A DNA stretch of 64,000 nt from Cyclina sinensis (taxonomy: Eukaryota > Mollusca > Bivalvia > Venerida > Veneridae), in the NCBI GenBank assembly GCA_012932295.1, contig JAAONU010000011.1, positions 45,448,352-45,512,351 on the forward strand, read 5' to 3'. Position 1 is the stretch's first letter. Each line of letters opens with the position of its first letter. The notes under the pieces were generated by a model, which did no database searches, was not told the origin of the DNA, and saw only the letters and a program-made list of their open reading frames with translations. A program made the translations under genes and the position numbers. Of this stretch, positions 24,711 through 35,464 are shown piece after piece.

Positions 24711-25363
24711 AAGAGGCAGCTGGTGATTAGTTTTTGTGTGTTGTTCATGGGTGACAACTGCCTGTTTCCATAGAAGACACTTTGCTACTTTATTTTGTCT
24801 TGCAAGACAGAGAAAATTCACCACATGCGAGGAAAAGACGTTTAGGGATTGAAATCAAGATTATCAAGGAAAGCAGAGAGTAAATTCAATTTATTTGTTT
24901 CACTCGTTTTTATACGTGACAAACCTTTTATGACTATCTCTAAGATATATTTTAAATTTAGATTGGCGAACAACGTTTATTTGTCCCATGTAATTTCGTG
25001 CGTCCATGACGTCATTTTCATCTCCATTCAATATGATTCTGGGCGATGAAAGACAACGATGGTGCAAACTTAGCTGTCTTCCATTTGTGATTTTCACGAT
25101 GAGTGGTTTTCACGGAGAATCGCAGCTGATGTCAGAGACGCAAACATGTAGGACAATCACGTAATTCGCCATTCTGATCACGACATGACCCGAAAATTAT
25201 GTCTGTATCTTTGTCTTTATAAGGCAAAGGTGATGTCTACCAAATCAGCATTTCTTGTAGATAAAGCGGTACACTGTGTCATATGCGGCATGTGCACCTT
25301 TTATATTTTGTTATATGGATTTATCTGTTTGTTCTATTTAAAGCATTGTTAAGACTATACACT
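24711..25363. other. Non-coding stretch
   Basis: No gene or repeat is recognised between the MITE and the start of the segmental duplication. Confidence 0.5.
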
Positions 25364-27670
25364 TGATGAATATATTGTTTTTACATGTAAGTTTTTTTTC
25401 TGAGATGGTCCCTCATTAACTGGACCAGTGTTCGGATAAAGCATTTTCAGTTATATTGAATATTGTATAAAATACATGTTAAAAGTTTTTAAAGGTCGGT
25501 TTGAACTGATATATGTGAAGGACTTATATAAGCATTAGAATAAATTGATTGAGAAACTAAAGATCTTCTTTTCATATTATTCCAAGTTCTGCATCATTTT
25601 TTAAAAAAAAATATCCTTTAAGCCGTCAACTCCGTCGACATTTCACACGAGCAGGAAACAAATTAGATTGGAATGTTGCCTCCGTTTGAATGTAAAATTA
25701 TATAACAATGGCGGTGACCCTGAGTATACATGCATATATCTGGTAATCTGTCAGTCCGACGTTAGACAATAGGTTTTTGACCAGTAACTAAAGACTGCAT
25801 GAACCTTCATACTTAATACTTAAGAAGATGTGATGGGCAGGACGAGTAAGTGATCCCGGATCTCTGCGTCGGAGGTCAAGGTCAAGGAAGATGCACTTCA
25901 AAACCGTTCCGGATCAATTTCTGAAAAAATGCATGGGTCTAGTTACGAAAAGTTAATGTAAGTAGGTTGGGCATAATGAATAGATGACCCCTAATGATAT
26001 AGTGCTCATAGTGTCAAAGGAACCTGCTGTTCGAAAACGGTTTCTGATCAACACACGAATCACTCGACCCAGGGAACCTCAAACTTCCCAGGATGGTCGG
26101 GAATGTGAAGACGTTCTTTAGTGATTTCGGTTCACTGTGTCAAAGGTCATGCACAGAAAATTGTTTCCAATTTATAACTCAAGAATAGAGGAATCTCACA
26201 TTGTACAGAATAAATAAGCATGATAAGTAGATGGCTCCAACTGATATTTTGTCTGATGCGTCAACTATCCAAGATAAATGAATTTTAATTAGAAAATTGG
26301 AAATAGTTTTCCGATCAACTGAACCAATGACCCTCGAATTTAAGAGTAAGGTTGGCTTTAATTTAAGTAAATGACATTTTTCATCGATGCCAAGGGCAAA
26401 GGGGCATTAACTTCGAAGTAAGTTCCCGTTAATATCCATAGAACAACTGAACAAGAATTTTCAAACTGAATGGGTATTATGAGCAAATAAATCCTACTGA
26501 TTTTAGGCGAAATATGTCAAGGTCATTGATAAACGATTGCCAGTTACTTCGACACTCTTATACCGCGTTCTTCTTAGGGGACAGGGGACCCGAAATGAGC
26601 CATTTCTAAGGTCCGAGGTTCTTATTATTTCGAACATTCTACACAAGCAACAAACCTGTCACGCTATATTATTCAAGGATATATAACGTACATTTCAGAA
26701 AATAACAGTTTCCATTCATTGCTCCTGATAATAAAATCTCATAGCAATTTATATTTCACCCACCCACCCAAAACCACAAAATTGAATATGGCCAATCTTC
26801 ATGAAGATCTACAACATTCAAAATTCCCCAAATTTCATTAATGTTAATATTTGTCTGCAGTACAATTATTCAAAACTTCAAAAATGCTCAATAAAGCGTC
26901 TGTCATACGTTCAGAGTTTTCGCCAAAAAAAAATCAAAGTCCCTCACCAGTTTTGCAGAAGCAGTCAATGTTTACATTTTAAGTTTTCATACCTCCTTTT
27001 GGAGACTCATAAATACATACATAATTACCAAATGTTTAGTTTCGTGCACAAATCCAGAAATATTGCTCATTTCCTACACGCAAATGACAAACGTCTCAAT
27101 CATTTCAATACTTTCAAAGCACTATGTCTGTTTTATTAAGAAATTTCACCAAAGCCAAAGTTCGCCCCCATAGATTGTACACATGTTCCGGCTGTAGATT
27201 GGTTCAGATGACTATATTTCTTTTCAGTGGAAACAATGTCACGGTGTTGGAATGGTGTGCAGATCTTCAACTCTTTTTACTCTAATAATACAGTAAAATG
27301 TTTGAAATGCTTAGAGGTATTTAAAGAAAACAATCATATCATAAACTTTATCAGAAGACTTCAAATTGTCTCTAGTATTATTTTTCGTTTGATTGTCGTA
27401 TTTCTTTTTCCGTACACAGGATGCTATATGTGCGTCTGTAATAAATATCTACAACTAGGTATATCATGTCTGTTTTAGAAGCTTGTGTATGGAAATACCT
27501 AAAAATGCCTGGATATGTCCCAAGTATTCAAGCACTAATCTCTAGTTGGTTTGAACCTGTCTGTCTTAAACAATAAATAGGCCTGAGACTAGTCCCTTTT
27601 ACCTAATAAAGCAGTGTAATGATCATGTCATGAAACTAGAGCGTTAAAATCATTGATACCCTAATCTAAA
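25364..27670. repeat. Segmental duplication block A, copy 1
   Basis: Collinear with 45931-47985 on the same strand. Matching landmarks include GTTTTTACAT at the start, ACCAGTGTTCGGA, GTTGCCTCCGTTTGAATGTAA, CAGTCCGACGTTAGACAATAGG and, at the end, AATATGTCCCAAGTATTCAA and CATGAAACTAGAGC. Inside, about 25850-26560 consists of degenerate units of roughly 150 bp (GGTCAAGGTCA, GAAAACGGTTTCTGATCA, AGATGACCCCTAATGATA), a dispersed repeat style familiar from bivalves. No gene is seen. Confidence 0.85.
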
Positions 27671-28740
27671 GCCTTAACTAAATGACATATGGCTTACTCG
27701 CTGTTTCTGAAGCGAACCTTTTAAAGCGGTACACCAGATTTTGTAGTTAAAATCACATGACCGCCTCTTATCCATACATTCGCGTTGAAAAATAGTACCA
27801 CAGGTTGTATGTGTTTTCATTGCAGTTTTGATAAAAATGCTTTGATATTTTAGAATTCTGTTGGTTTTGAAAGCATGGGGTATAATCTCTTTCTTTTTTT
27901 TTTTTTTTTTTGGGTAAATCAAACTGTAAAATTAACAAGTTATTAATTTAGTATTCATCCGCACAAGGTGCATTTCTAAAATTTACTACGCATTCAAACA
28001 ATCGCAACTTCTCGGCCCTTGGATAATAGGCGAGGTATTCCGAATGCGTATAATGAGATTACGTATACATGAAAACGTACACGAACAACCATTCACGCTT
28101 TTGACTCTATTGAAAACACTTGTTTGTTGTTTTGTTGTCCAATCAGTCAGAATAACTCAAATATTTTCCTCTAATAAATGTGTTTCAATATATTTTTAAC
28201 ATCCTTGCTTTTAGTTTGCATACTAGTATTAATTAAATTATCATTGTCAATATATTCATCTGTTTTCCCGAATCTTGAGCGAAAAAAAAACAACCCTTGC
28301 TTTATTATCCAACTGTCCGTATTTATTACGATATTTCACATTTTAAAGAACGGAATATATTGTGTTTATGCCATTTACAAAAAGTATTTGACGCTTCCAT
28401 TAAACAAGCCATTTCCTGATTACAAGATGGGGACCCGCGCAACCGCGGGCTTAGAGAATCTACCTATTTGCATAAGAAAGGCATGCCTGTAGCGAGAGAA
28501 GGACATGATCTTATTTATATGTAAACTGACTGATCTACTACCTTTTATAATGTTTTCGATGCCGGAATGTTAGAATAGCGAACCGCCGCAACATGTTCAA
28601 ATGCTTTTACATGGAAAAGTTTTCTAAAATCCAATTGTTTTATACTTCAACAACACACTTGACCATGTTTATGTAGTAAACTGTAGTAAAGAACCACGGA
28701 CATATAAAACATGCAGATAATGTATTTAATATTTCGTGAT
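27671..28740. other. Unshared stretch inside duplication copy 1
   Basis: Not present in the second copy. It holds a poly-T run (about 27895-27911) and a small GC-rich palindrome (ACCCGCGCAACCGCGGG, about 28433). No gene is recognised; the 104-aa frame at 28178 has hydrophobic stretches but no start context or domain. Confidence 0.45.
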
Positions 28741-28975
28741 TCACAGACGAATCGTTGTGTCACCTTGGTGACTTTTCAAAAATTGTGCCGGCCAGGTTGG
28801 AACATGGGTTTTGCACATGGTCTTGATGGGATGAACATTTGACCAAAATTTCATAAAATATTCCTTCCAGGGATTTAAAAGGTAGGGAGCGGACACGAAA
28901 TCAAGATGCAACCACACACACGGACGTACTAAGATCATTCCTATAATCCCCTACCGTTAGCGGCGGGGGATAATA
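28741..28975 (+). repeat. Dispersed repeat related to the 61.6-62.9 kb units
   Basis: It contains GATGAACATTTGACC, AATTTCATAAAATATTCCTT, GGAGCGGACACGAAATCAAG and ends near CCCCTACCGTTAGCGGCGGG. Order and wording parallel the units near 62 kb (GAACATTTGAGCCAAG ... AATCCTTCAAGG ... GAGCGGACACGAAA ... GGGGTATAA). Confidence 0.6.
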
Positions 28976-30074
28976 AAGATCAAGTTATTCAAGTGCAGTT
29001 GATGCATTTCTACTATCAATTAGCTTGTAAACTACCTTCTTGAAGTTAGTTTGAGTATAATACACAGATGAGAATATGTTCTGTAATTTTGTACATATCA
29101 GTGTTTATTACAAAAAAAGAAATATCCACTTTAGATGCTCATATATGAGTGCTTCGGCGACATAGAACAGAATAGCTTGAGATCGCGTTGTTTCTCCGAC
29201 AAATCGGTGAACCTATTATGCTTATACTTATTATACTTTTACACAGTTAAACAGTACCTATATTCGGATATCGAAATTCTGATAACTGATGGACGTCCAA
29301 AAATCGAATATTCGAATATTTTCCAATATGGCAAACCAAATATTCGAATATTAATGTGAGTATTCGTTCCAATCCCTATTTTTGATAAGCTTTTACTAGT
29401 ATATAATGCATATAATAATGTATATAATGTATATATTTTAATGTTTTTTTTAAACACCTTCAGTTCATTATTGATAAGCACAGATATCCAAATATCTTGG
29501 TCATAAATAATGTAATGATTAAAACATTTCAATGAAAACGTTTAGAGTTTCATCATGACCATGTTTGCCTTAAATTAATTTCAGGCCAAAATTCCTAAAA
29601 CAAATAATAAGATCCATGCAAGTTTATGCAAGTTTACTTCATGCAAGGTAGGATGTATGTGTTAAATTTTATTATACTTGTCACAAGAGGTTATTCTACA
29701 TAGACAGTATGTAGGTCTAGGACAAATCTGAGGAGACTGGTATCCAAATTACATCTAGTAAAACGTACAGCACTGAATGTTTTGAACATGGCCATGAGTC
29801 AAGAAATTAGTTTCTGGTAATTACTGTGCTGTCAGTATAATTGCATTTGAGGCCGCAATATATATTTGCAGTATTATTTTTATACATTTCAGGTTATTTA
29901 TCTACTATTTTTACAACTTGATTATTTGCTTACATAATTTTGTTACTTTTGTATGAACAGTTTACTTACATAAAAATATATATATTTGATTTCTGTGTCG
30001 CTCTTGATTTGGATATAAGCAATTGTCAAGCATTTCAGTTTAATACAGATCACTGTGGTATTTTCCCTCTTTTT
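28976..30074. other. Non-coding stretch with ATTCGAATATT words
   Basis: Around 29265-29370 the self-complementary words ATTCGAATATT and TATTCGAATA recur. No gene is recognised elsewhere in the span. Confidence 0.45.
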
Positions 30075-30500
30075 AGCTTATCTGTTTTGGAGAAAAACTC
30101 GAGCTATTATGGTCGCTAGGTCGTCTTCGTTGTCGTGCAAAAACTGTAATGTAGCCTGTTACTGAAACACTTAAAAGTATCATCACAAAACTTGGAATAC
30201 TTGCTTATAATGTAAAGGTGCAGTTGTAGGACAATGGGCATTATTCTGACATATGTTTTTGGAGTTAAGCTCCTTTTTTACTTAGAAATTTTGCCACAAT
30301 TGTTTATTATTGTGGAATGATTTCAATTCTATCAAAGGTATTAACAATTCAACTTACGAGCGCTGGCACCGCATGCGATGCTCTTATAAGAGTTTCAAAT
30401 GAACAAAGTGTCTCCCGTCACGTCTGTATGTCACAACTCAGAAAGTACTTGAGGGATTGAGTTTATACTTTATACAATGGTTACACTTTAGTTACAAGGA
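30075..30500 (+). repeat. Probable dispersed repeat, 'TTTTAGCTTATCTG' start
   Basis: It begins TTTTTAGCTTATCTGTTTTG with CTCGAGCTATTATGGTCGCT, a layout resembling other bivalve repeats that start with 'TTTAGCT'. It has no coding capacity. The right-hand edge is uncertain. Confidence 0.4.
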
Positions 30501-30935
30501 AGTCCGAACAATGAGTCTACCTTGGTTCATTTTTGGATTATCTCGATTATTTTTATGTTGAAATTATGCTTTTCTAGAGCATATCTAAAAAGCAATTGAA
30601 GGAATTGATATGATTCTTATCACATGGGTAGGATTTGCGAAGTGACAAAGAACAGTCTTCACACATTTTAACTTTCGCTTCTGACAGTACTCTCAGTGCT
30701 TTGATTAAGGAACAATCGCCACTTAAGGTAATAGGAGTGTCTGTACCTCAAAACTAAAGAGATTTGGTTTTGATATGAAAATTTTTCTCGAAAGATCCTC
30801 TGTTCGATCTCAGTTGGAGCTTGTCAGTTATTTTTGTAATTTTTCTTCTGTTACAAGCTTTATTTACTACTGGAATCAGAGAAAATTCCTTTCAGTTTTA
30901 AAATATTTCGAATATTTATAACGCCTTTAAGAACT

Positions 30936-31148
30936 TTAACCCTGAACATGCTGAAATTTTGTAATGGATTTGCCCAGCTTTGAATTTGGAACAGTCCATT
31001 CAAAGTTTAAGGGATTTCAATATCAAAATACAAAAATGGAGCTACCAACAGTATAGAGCCTGGTCAGATCGACGGATGTGCAGGCTGGCCTGGCTCTATA
31101 CTGGTGGCAAAGGCTAATCACTTTCGGTTCCAGCAGGTTAAGGGTTAA
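30936..31148. mobile_element. TTAA-flanked MITE (piggyBac-like), copy 2
   Basis: A 213-bp element, nearly identical in its second half to 24497-24710, in the same orientation, with TTAACCCTGAACATGCTG and CCAGCAGGTTAAGGGTTAA ends. It lies within the unshared part of duplication copy 1, so it may have arrived after the duplication. Confidence 0.75.
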
Positions 31149-31184
31149 ATACATAAAAATTGAAAATCAGTGATTCTCAGTATT

Positions 31185-31645
31185 CTTAATACTTCTTTAT
31201 ACTCGTATATTAAAAACAAATTTGGTATAAGTTTTTTGTATTCTTTTATACTCCTACATTTAAAAAACGTTTGGTATGAGTTTTTTTGCATTCTCTAAAT
31301 TCTGTTATCTTAAAACAGATTACTAAAACCTTACACCCCGCTCCCAACCCTACCTGTAAACAGTCGCGTCGGATATTTTGAAAACATACGTTCAAGTTCA
31401 AGAAGTGATACACACCAATTCGGTATATTTTAGGGACTTTTGCTTTGATACTAAATGTACTGTGGATGTCAGACATACAACGGTAATACAGCTGATAAGC
31501 ATTATTCAGAAACTGTGTACACATGACTTGTATATTTAGAATAATAGCTGAAACTGTACTCAACCCTTTTAGTTACTGCACTATCACAGACAGAACATGA
31601 ATCGTGCTAAAGAAGTTTTAAATCATTTACATTTTTTAAGCAAAA
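31185..31645. repeat. Lectin 3' flank, copy of the broken lectin
   Basis: From about 31310 the sequence (CAGTCGCGTCGGATATT, CAGCTGATAAGCATTATTCA, ACATGACTTGTATATTTAGA) matches the flanks at 32.84-33.06 and 50.10-50.35 kb, which lie just 3' of the two intact lectin genes. At 31185-31300 a unit of about 58 bp (TTGGTATAAGTTTTTTGTAT / TTGGTATGAGTTTTTTTGCA) is present twice. Confidence 0.75.
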
Positions 31646-31649
31646 ATAG

Positions 31650-32445
31650 TATGCTTTTCACACATGTATTTCAGTTTGTAGTTGCAAGAGGAATTGCTCC
31701 GTATATTGTTCCATGCCCAGTTTCCAGCTTTATACAAACCGAGAAAATTCTCCATTTGGATCATTTCTTTTGAAATTTGAGAAAGTCTTATCTATTCTCT
31801 CAACAATAGTACTCCAAATACAGACTCTTTTTTCTGATCAGTTCCGTACAGACAAACCTCTTACCCACCTAAGGCTTTTTCCATGGCTAAATTCACCAGA
31901 AACGTATTTTTTCTACCAAAGTCTGTTTGCAAATGATGAGCATTTTTTTTAAAAACAGTCCCCCCACCCCCGATGTAGGTGTCTCTTTTTCAAAGTAATA
32001 ATATAATTTTCTGTATGAAGTTCATCCCAAGTCTGCACAAATATATAAACTTAACACATTTAATTTCTTTTGAAGTTCCACAATTTTCAGTGTATCCATC
32101 TCTCTGCGTTTTTTTATGTTCATATTCAATGAACTACTGATTTTCAAAATTTTCTTCCATTTTGTAAAATCCTACAGAATTGTTTGTAATCACGTTTTCA
32201 AGCTTTTTGTATTTTCTTTAGATTTCACCATATGAGAGAGAAGGTAACTTTGCAATGCCTGTAGTATAATGCAGTGTTCTTTTTGCTTATCTTATGTTTT
32301 TGTTTGTTTATCTTGATACTAATTTCGTGTTTAAGTTCCAATTCTTTCTGTTCTTTATATTAGACACTCCGGATATGCTGTGTTTTTCTTTCATTGATTT
32401 TTTCACAATTGTTGAAAATTCATACATTTCCTTTAGGCTAATATG
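31650..32445 (-). pseudogene. Broken C-type lectin copy
   Basis: Read on the minus strand, this segment follows the two intact lectin genes closely: the C-type lectin end (TCCATGCCCAGTTTCCA, CTGATCAGTTCCG), a gap near 31945-31985 where the middle of the lectin domain is replaced by unrelated A/C-rich bases, then the coiled-coil stalk (AAGTTCCACAATTTTC, TGTTCTTTTTGCTTATC). The N-terminal third, including the signal peptide, is missing, and there are many indels. No long frame survives. It is a third, non-functional member of the lectin family. Confidence 0.85.
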
Positions 32446-33143
32446 AAGACAAAAATATACATATAATATTATATCAAAATTTACTTTGATATCTTACCCT
32501 CATCATAAAATGGCAACATGTTTGTTAAATCATTTCTGTAATTTTCACTATTTGATGTTCTTTTTTATTCATTAGTTTTTTTTTTTATTTCTGTGAATGA
32601 TGTCAGACTGAAAACACCAAAATTGATAACAGTACCTCAATGATGAACTGAGAAAAAGTGTGATTTTTAAAAGTTTACTTCTTCGCTTGAAAGACATATT
32701 TAGTTCGGCGAGAATTTAAGTAAATACGTTTTAAATCTTAAAAATTGTTCTGTTAAAGGTTTTTGTACTGTTTAAATTTTGTCATTTGATAGTGTAATTC
32801 TTAAAACAGATGGCTTAAACCGAGGTTTGGAAAAAAAGCTTTTTACAACCCCTTGCCCCTATCACCCCTACCTTAAAGCAGTCGCGTCGGATATTAGGAA
32901 AATAAACATACAACTTCAAAAAGTAATAAATATCAATTCCATTATTGGACTTCTACATTGGTACTTAGCAAAATGTGGTTAAAGACAAAAAGTAGGATTA
33001 TTCAAGAACTTTGTGTACGCATGACTTGTATATCTAGACTGCTACTTAAATCAGTATAGTTGTAGTATTAACCTCTATCGATCACAGCACTGACCCAGAC
33101 TGAACTTAAACCGTGTCAATGAGGTTTGAAATCAGTTGCATTC

Positions 33144-34202
33144 TTATGCAAAAATAGTTTGTCTTTCACATATGTAGTTCATTTTGTACTTGCAAGGCAT
33201 GTCGTTCCATGCCCAGTTTCCATCTTTATACAAATGGAGACAATTCTCATTCCTCCCTCCATTTGGTTCGTTTCCTTTGAAATTCGAAAATGTCTCATCT
33301 ATTCCCTCTTCACTAGTACTCCAAATCCAGACACCTTCTTGTTTCTGATCAGTTCCGCCCAGCCACACCCCGTACCCACCTTCGCCCTTTTCCATTGCTA
33401 AATTTACCAGAAACTTATTTTCATTTTCATCGTCTACTTGTGTGAGCTGTGACTCAACTGATGCGCATCTGTCAAATGCTTCTTTCCATGTAAGTGTTTC
33501 TCTTCCAACTTTGTAACAGGATTTTCCATACGAAACCCATCCCGAGTCTGCACAAATCCGTAAACTTAACGTATGCAAACTCTTTTCAAGTTCCACAATT
33601 TTCGAATTCAGATGACCCCTCTCTTTGCGATTTTCATTTTCATGATCACTGAATTGATTTTCTATTTTTTGAATGTCTACAGTGTTGTTTGATATGGTTC
33701 TTTCAAGTTTCTTGTAATTTCTTTGCGTTTCAACCAAATAAGAGATGAGGTTACTCTTCAATGTATTCATTATTATACTTTGTTCTTTTTGCTTATCAAA
33801 TATGTTTGTTTGTATATCCTTAAACTCATTTCTGATAAGTTCCAGTTCTTTCTTCTCTTCGTTTAAGATACTCCTGGTGTGCTGTTTTTCTTCTTTCATT
33901 GATTTCTTCACAATTCTTGAAAAGTTATCCATTTCTATTTTTGTTCTGTCCTCTTCCGTTTTGTCCTCATTGTCTATTCTTTCTTTATGTGTAACATCTA
34001 ACCTGTTGTACGAAATGTTATCCAGTTTTTCCAGAATCATATTAATGTCTTCCCTCATTGAAATTTTGTCCTCGAGCATTCTTTGTTCCATTAAATGAAA
34101 GCGCCTCTCTAACTGAGACAACCTCGAAGATGCCGTTTTCCCACTTCCTATTAGAATCACAATGAGCAAGCAAAGAAAATATGACGACGAATTCATATTC
34201 AT
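33144..34202 (-). CDS. Secreted coiled-coil C-type lectin, copy 1
   Basis: A 352-aa intronless reading frame. Residues 1-24 form a signal peptide (YFLCLLIVILIGSG core). Residues 25-212 are charged heptad-like sequence predicted to be a coiled-coil stalk. Residues 217-346 form a C-type lectin domain with C217, C229, C246, C321, C337 and C345, the core WLGG (280-283), EPN at 312-314 and WND at 332-334. EPN with WND is the known signature of calcium-dependent binding of mannose-type sugars. There is no membrane anchor, so a secreted oligomeric lectin, probably of innate immunity or mucus, is inferred. ATG codons occur at residues 1 and 3; the paralogue begins at the equivalent of residue 3, so that start may be the real one. 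Confidence 0.88.
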   Translation of the reverse strand: MNMNSSSYFLCLLIVILIGSGKTASSRLSQLERRFHLMEQRMLEDKISMREDINMILEKLDNISYNRLDVTHKERIDNEDKTEEDRTKIEMDNFSRIVKKSMKEEKQHTRSILNEEKKELELIRNEFKDIQTNIFDKQKEQSIIMNTLKSNLISYLVETQRNYKKLERTISNNTVDIQKIENQFSDHENENRKERGHLNSKIVELEKSLHTLSLRICADSGWVSYGKSCYKVGRETLTWKEAFDRCASVESQLTQVDDENENKFLVNLAMEKGEGGYGVWLGGTDQKQEGVWIWSTSEEGIDETFSNFKGNEPNGGRNENCLHLYKDGNWAWNDMPCKYKMNYICERQTIFA

Positions 34203-34279
34203 GCTTTGTTAATGCAGGTATTTAAATCAACAGACATTTACCTTGTCCAGAAAATATTAAACTATCCTTAAAACTTTCG

Positions 34280-34320
34280 AACGAACTTATATATTTATAA
34301 ATGTAAATATAAACAAGAAA
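34280..34320 (-). promoter_or_regulatory. Candidate TATA region of lectin copy 1
   Basis: On the minus strand, TTTATAAATATATAAG lies about 80-110 bp before the start codon. The same block, with TTCGTTCGAA just downstream, is kept at the same distance in lectin copy 2 (about 51540-51575). This conservation amid diverged flanks suggests a promoter. Confidence 0.45.
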
Positions 34321-34695
34321 AAGTTTTCGTGGGCTGGTTCTTTTTTCATGTTTGCTTTTCAGATCGTTGTTTATCAGATAAGCGTCTGGCGAGATGTCTC
34401 GAAATTCTAAGGTATGTTATGTAGACTGTTGGATCAACTGTACGGATTCTTCTCTGAAGTCATTTCTGACACTGATATATTCATTTCTAAAATGTTTTGC
34501 AATCTGTATTTGTTTACTCTCTGTGGTGTAAAGATATTTAAAATGAATGACGTGTTTATTAACAAAAAGAACAAGTTTGCCTAAGTCTCTCAATGCATTT
34601 CGTTTTGCCCGATCGCCTAGTTGTTGATACAATGTGGCTGAATTCCAAACTCGACACTGAGATTATGTCAAACATGCTGATAAATGTGTTGATTG

Positions 34696-35460
34696 AATGT
34701 CCTAACTTCATGTTTCTGTACGGAAAATTACCAGTATTATATTCCTATATGTACAATTGGAGCGGGGTTAGTGTTATCCAATATTATGTAATTCTAAGTT
34801 TTGATTGGCTGTTAGAAGATCCGATTATTGCCGAAGCATTACGTATTTTTACGATGTACCTGACGAATCAATTTGCGAATGCTTGATTCGGCTGTTGTGT
34901 TATTCCGGAAATTCTCGGACAGAATCACGTGACTGTCTAGTAATATTGTTTATATACCAATCTGATTAAAATCATATCCTAAACATCGCTATGCTATTAG
35001 GATCTGAGGTTGACCAATAGAAGGTCACCTCCTCGTGACCTATTAATCAGCCAATCAGAGCAACGCTTCCACTCTCATGGAAGTAAATGTTCAACTTGTG
35101 AAAATCTATTTATATAGCTGGGATCCCAAACAATTATCTGCCATATATAAACTGTCACCGAACTCAGTTAAATTTATTTGTCAAAATCTTTTAAAATAAA
35201 AAGATTTATGTTTGTGATTTATATCATTTTTTCAAAATATTTAAGCACTTTCAATTTTCGCTAATAAACATTGTTATGCTAGAGAAGTTTACACGTTGTA
35301 AGTGTTTGAACACGCATTGTGTACAGTTAAGATATCGAGACGCGTCATAAGCTGCAGTGTCATTGGCTAGGATATAAATAAAATCGTGGGAATTCAAGGT
35401 TATCGAGAAGGTCGTCTTCACATCTAACTGTAGGGAGATCGTGAACTTCAGTCTTAATAT
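34696..35460. other. Non-coding stretch with promoter-like words
   Basis: Contains AGCCAATCAGAGC (about 35052, CCAAT type), ATTTATATAGC (about 35108) and ATATATAAACTG (about 35144) in an order typical of TATA/CCAAT promoters. No gene follows on the plus strand. Confidence 0.4.
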
Positions 35461-35464
35461 ATCT

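Larger units (their letters stand above)
32450..34695. repeat. Segmental duplication block B, copy 1
   Basis: Collinear with 49165-51895. It covers the 3' flank, the whole lectin gene and about 490 bp upstream of the start codon. The shared edge on the right is CATGCTGATAAATGTG. The 32.45-32.85 kb part matches 49.17-49.46 kb (ACTTCTTCGCTTGA / ACTTCTTTGCTTGA; TTTAGTTC; AGTTCTTAAAACA-type words). Confidence 0.85.

Noticed and set aside
28178..28492. 104-aa frame with hydrophobic stretches
   Set aside because: AT-rich chance frame without start context, domain or splice partners.
33745..34098. 117-aa plus-strand frame rich in Ser, Phe and Leu (and its match at 51034-51357)
   Set aside because: Antisense shadow of the coiled-coil part of the lectin genes.
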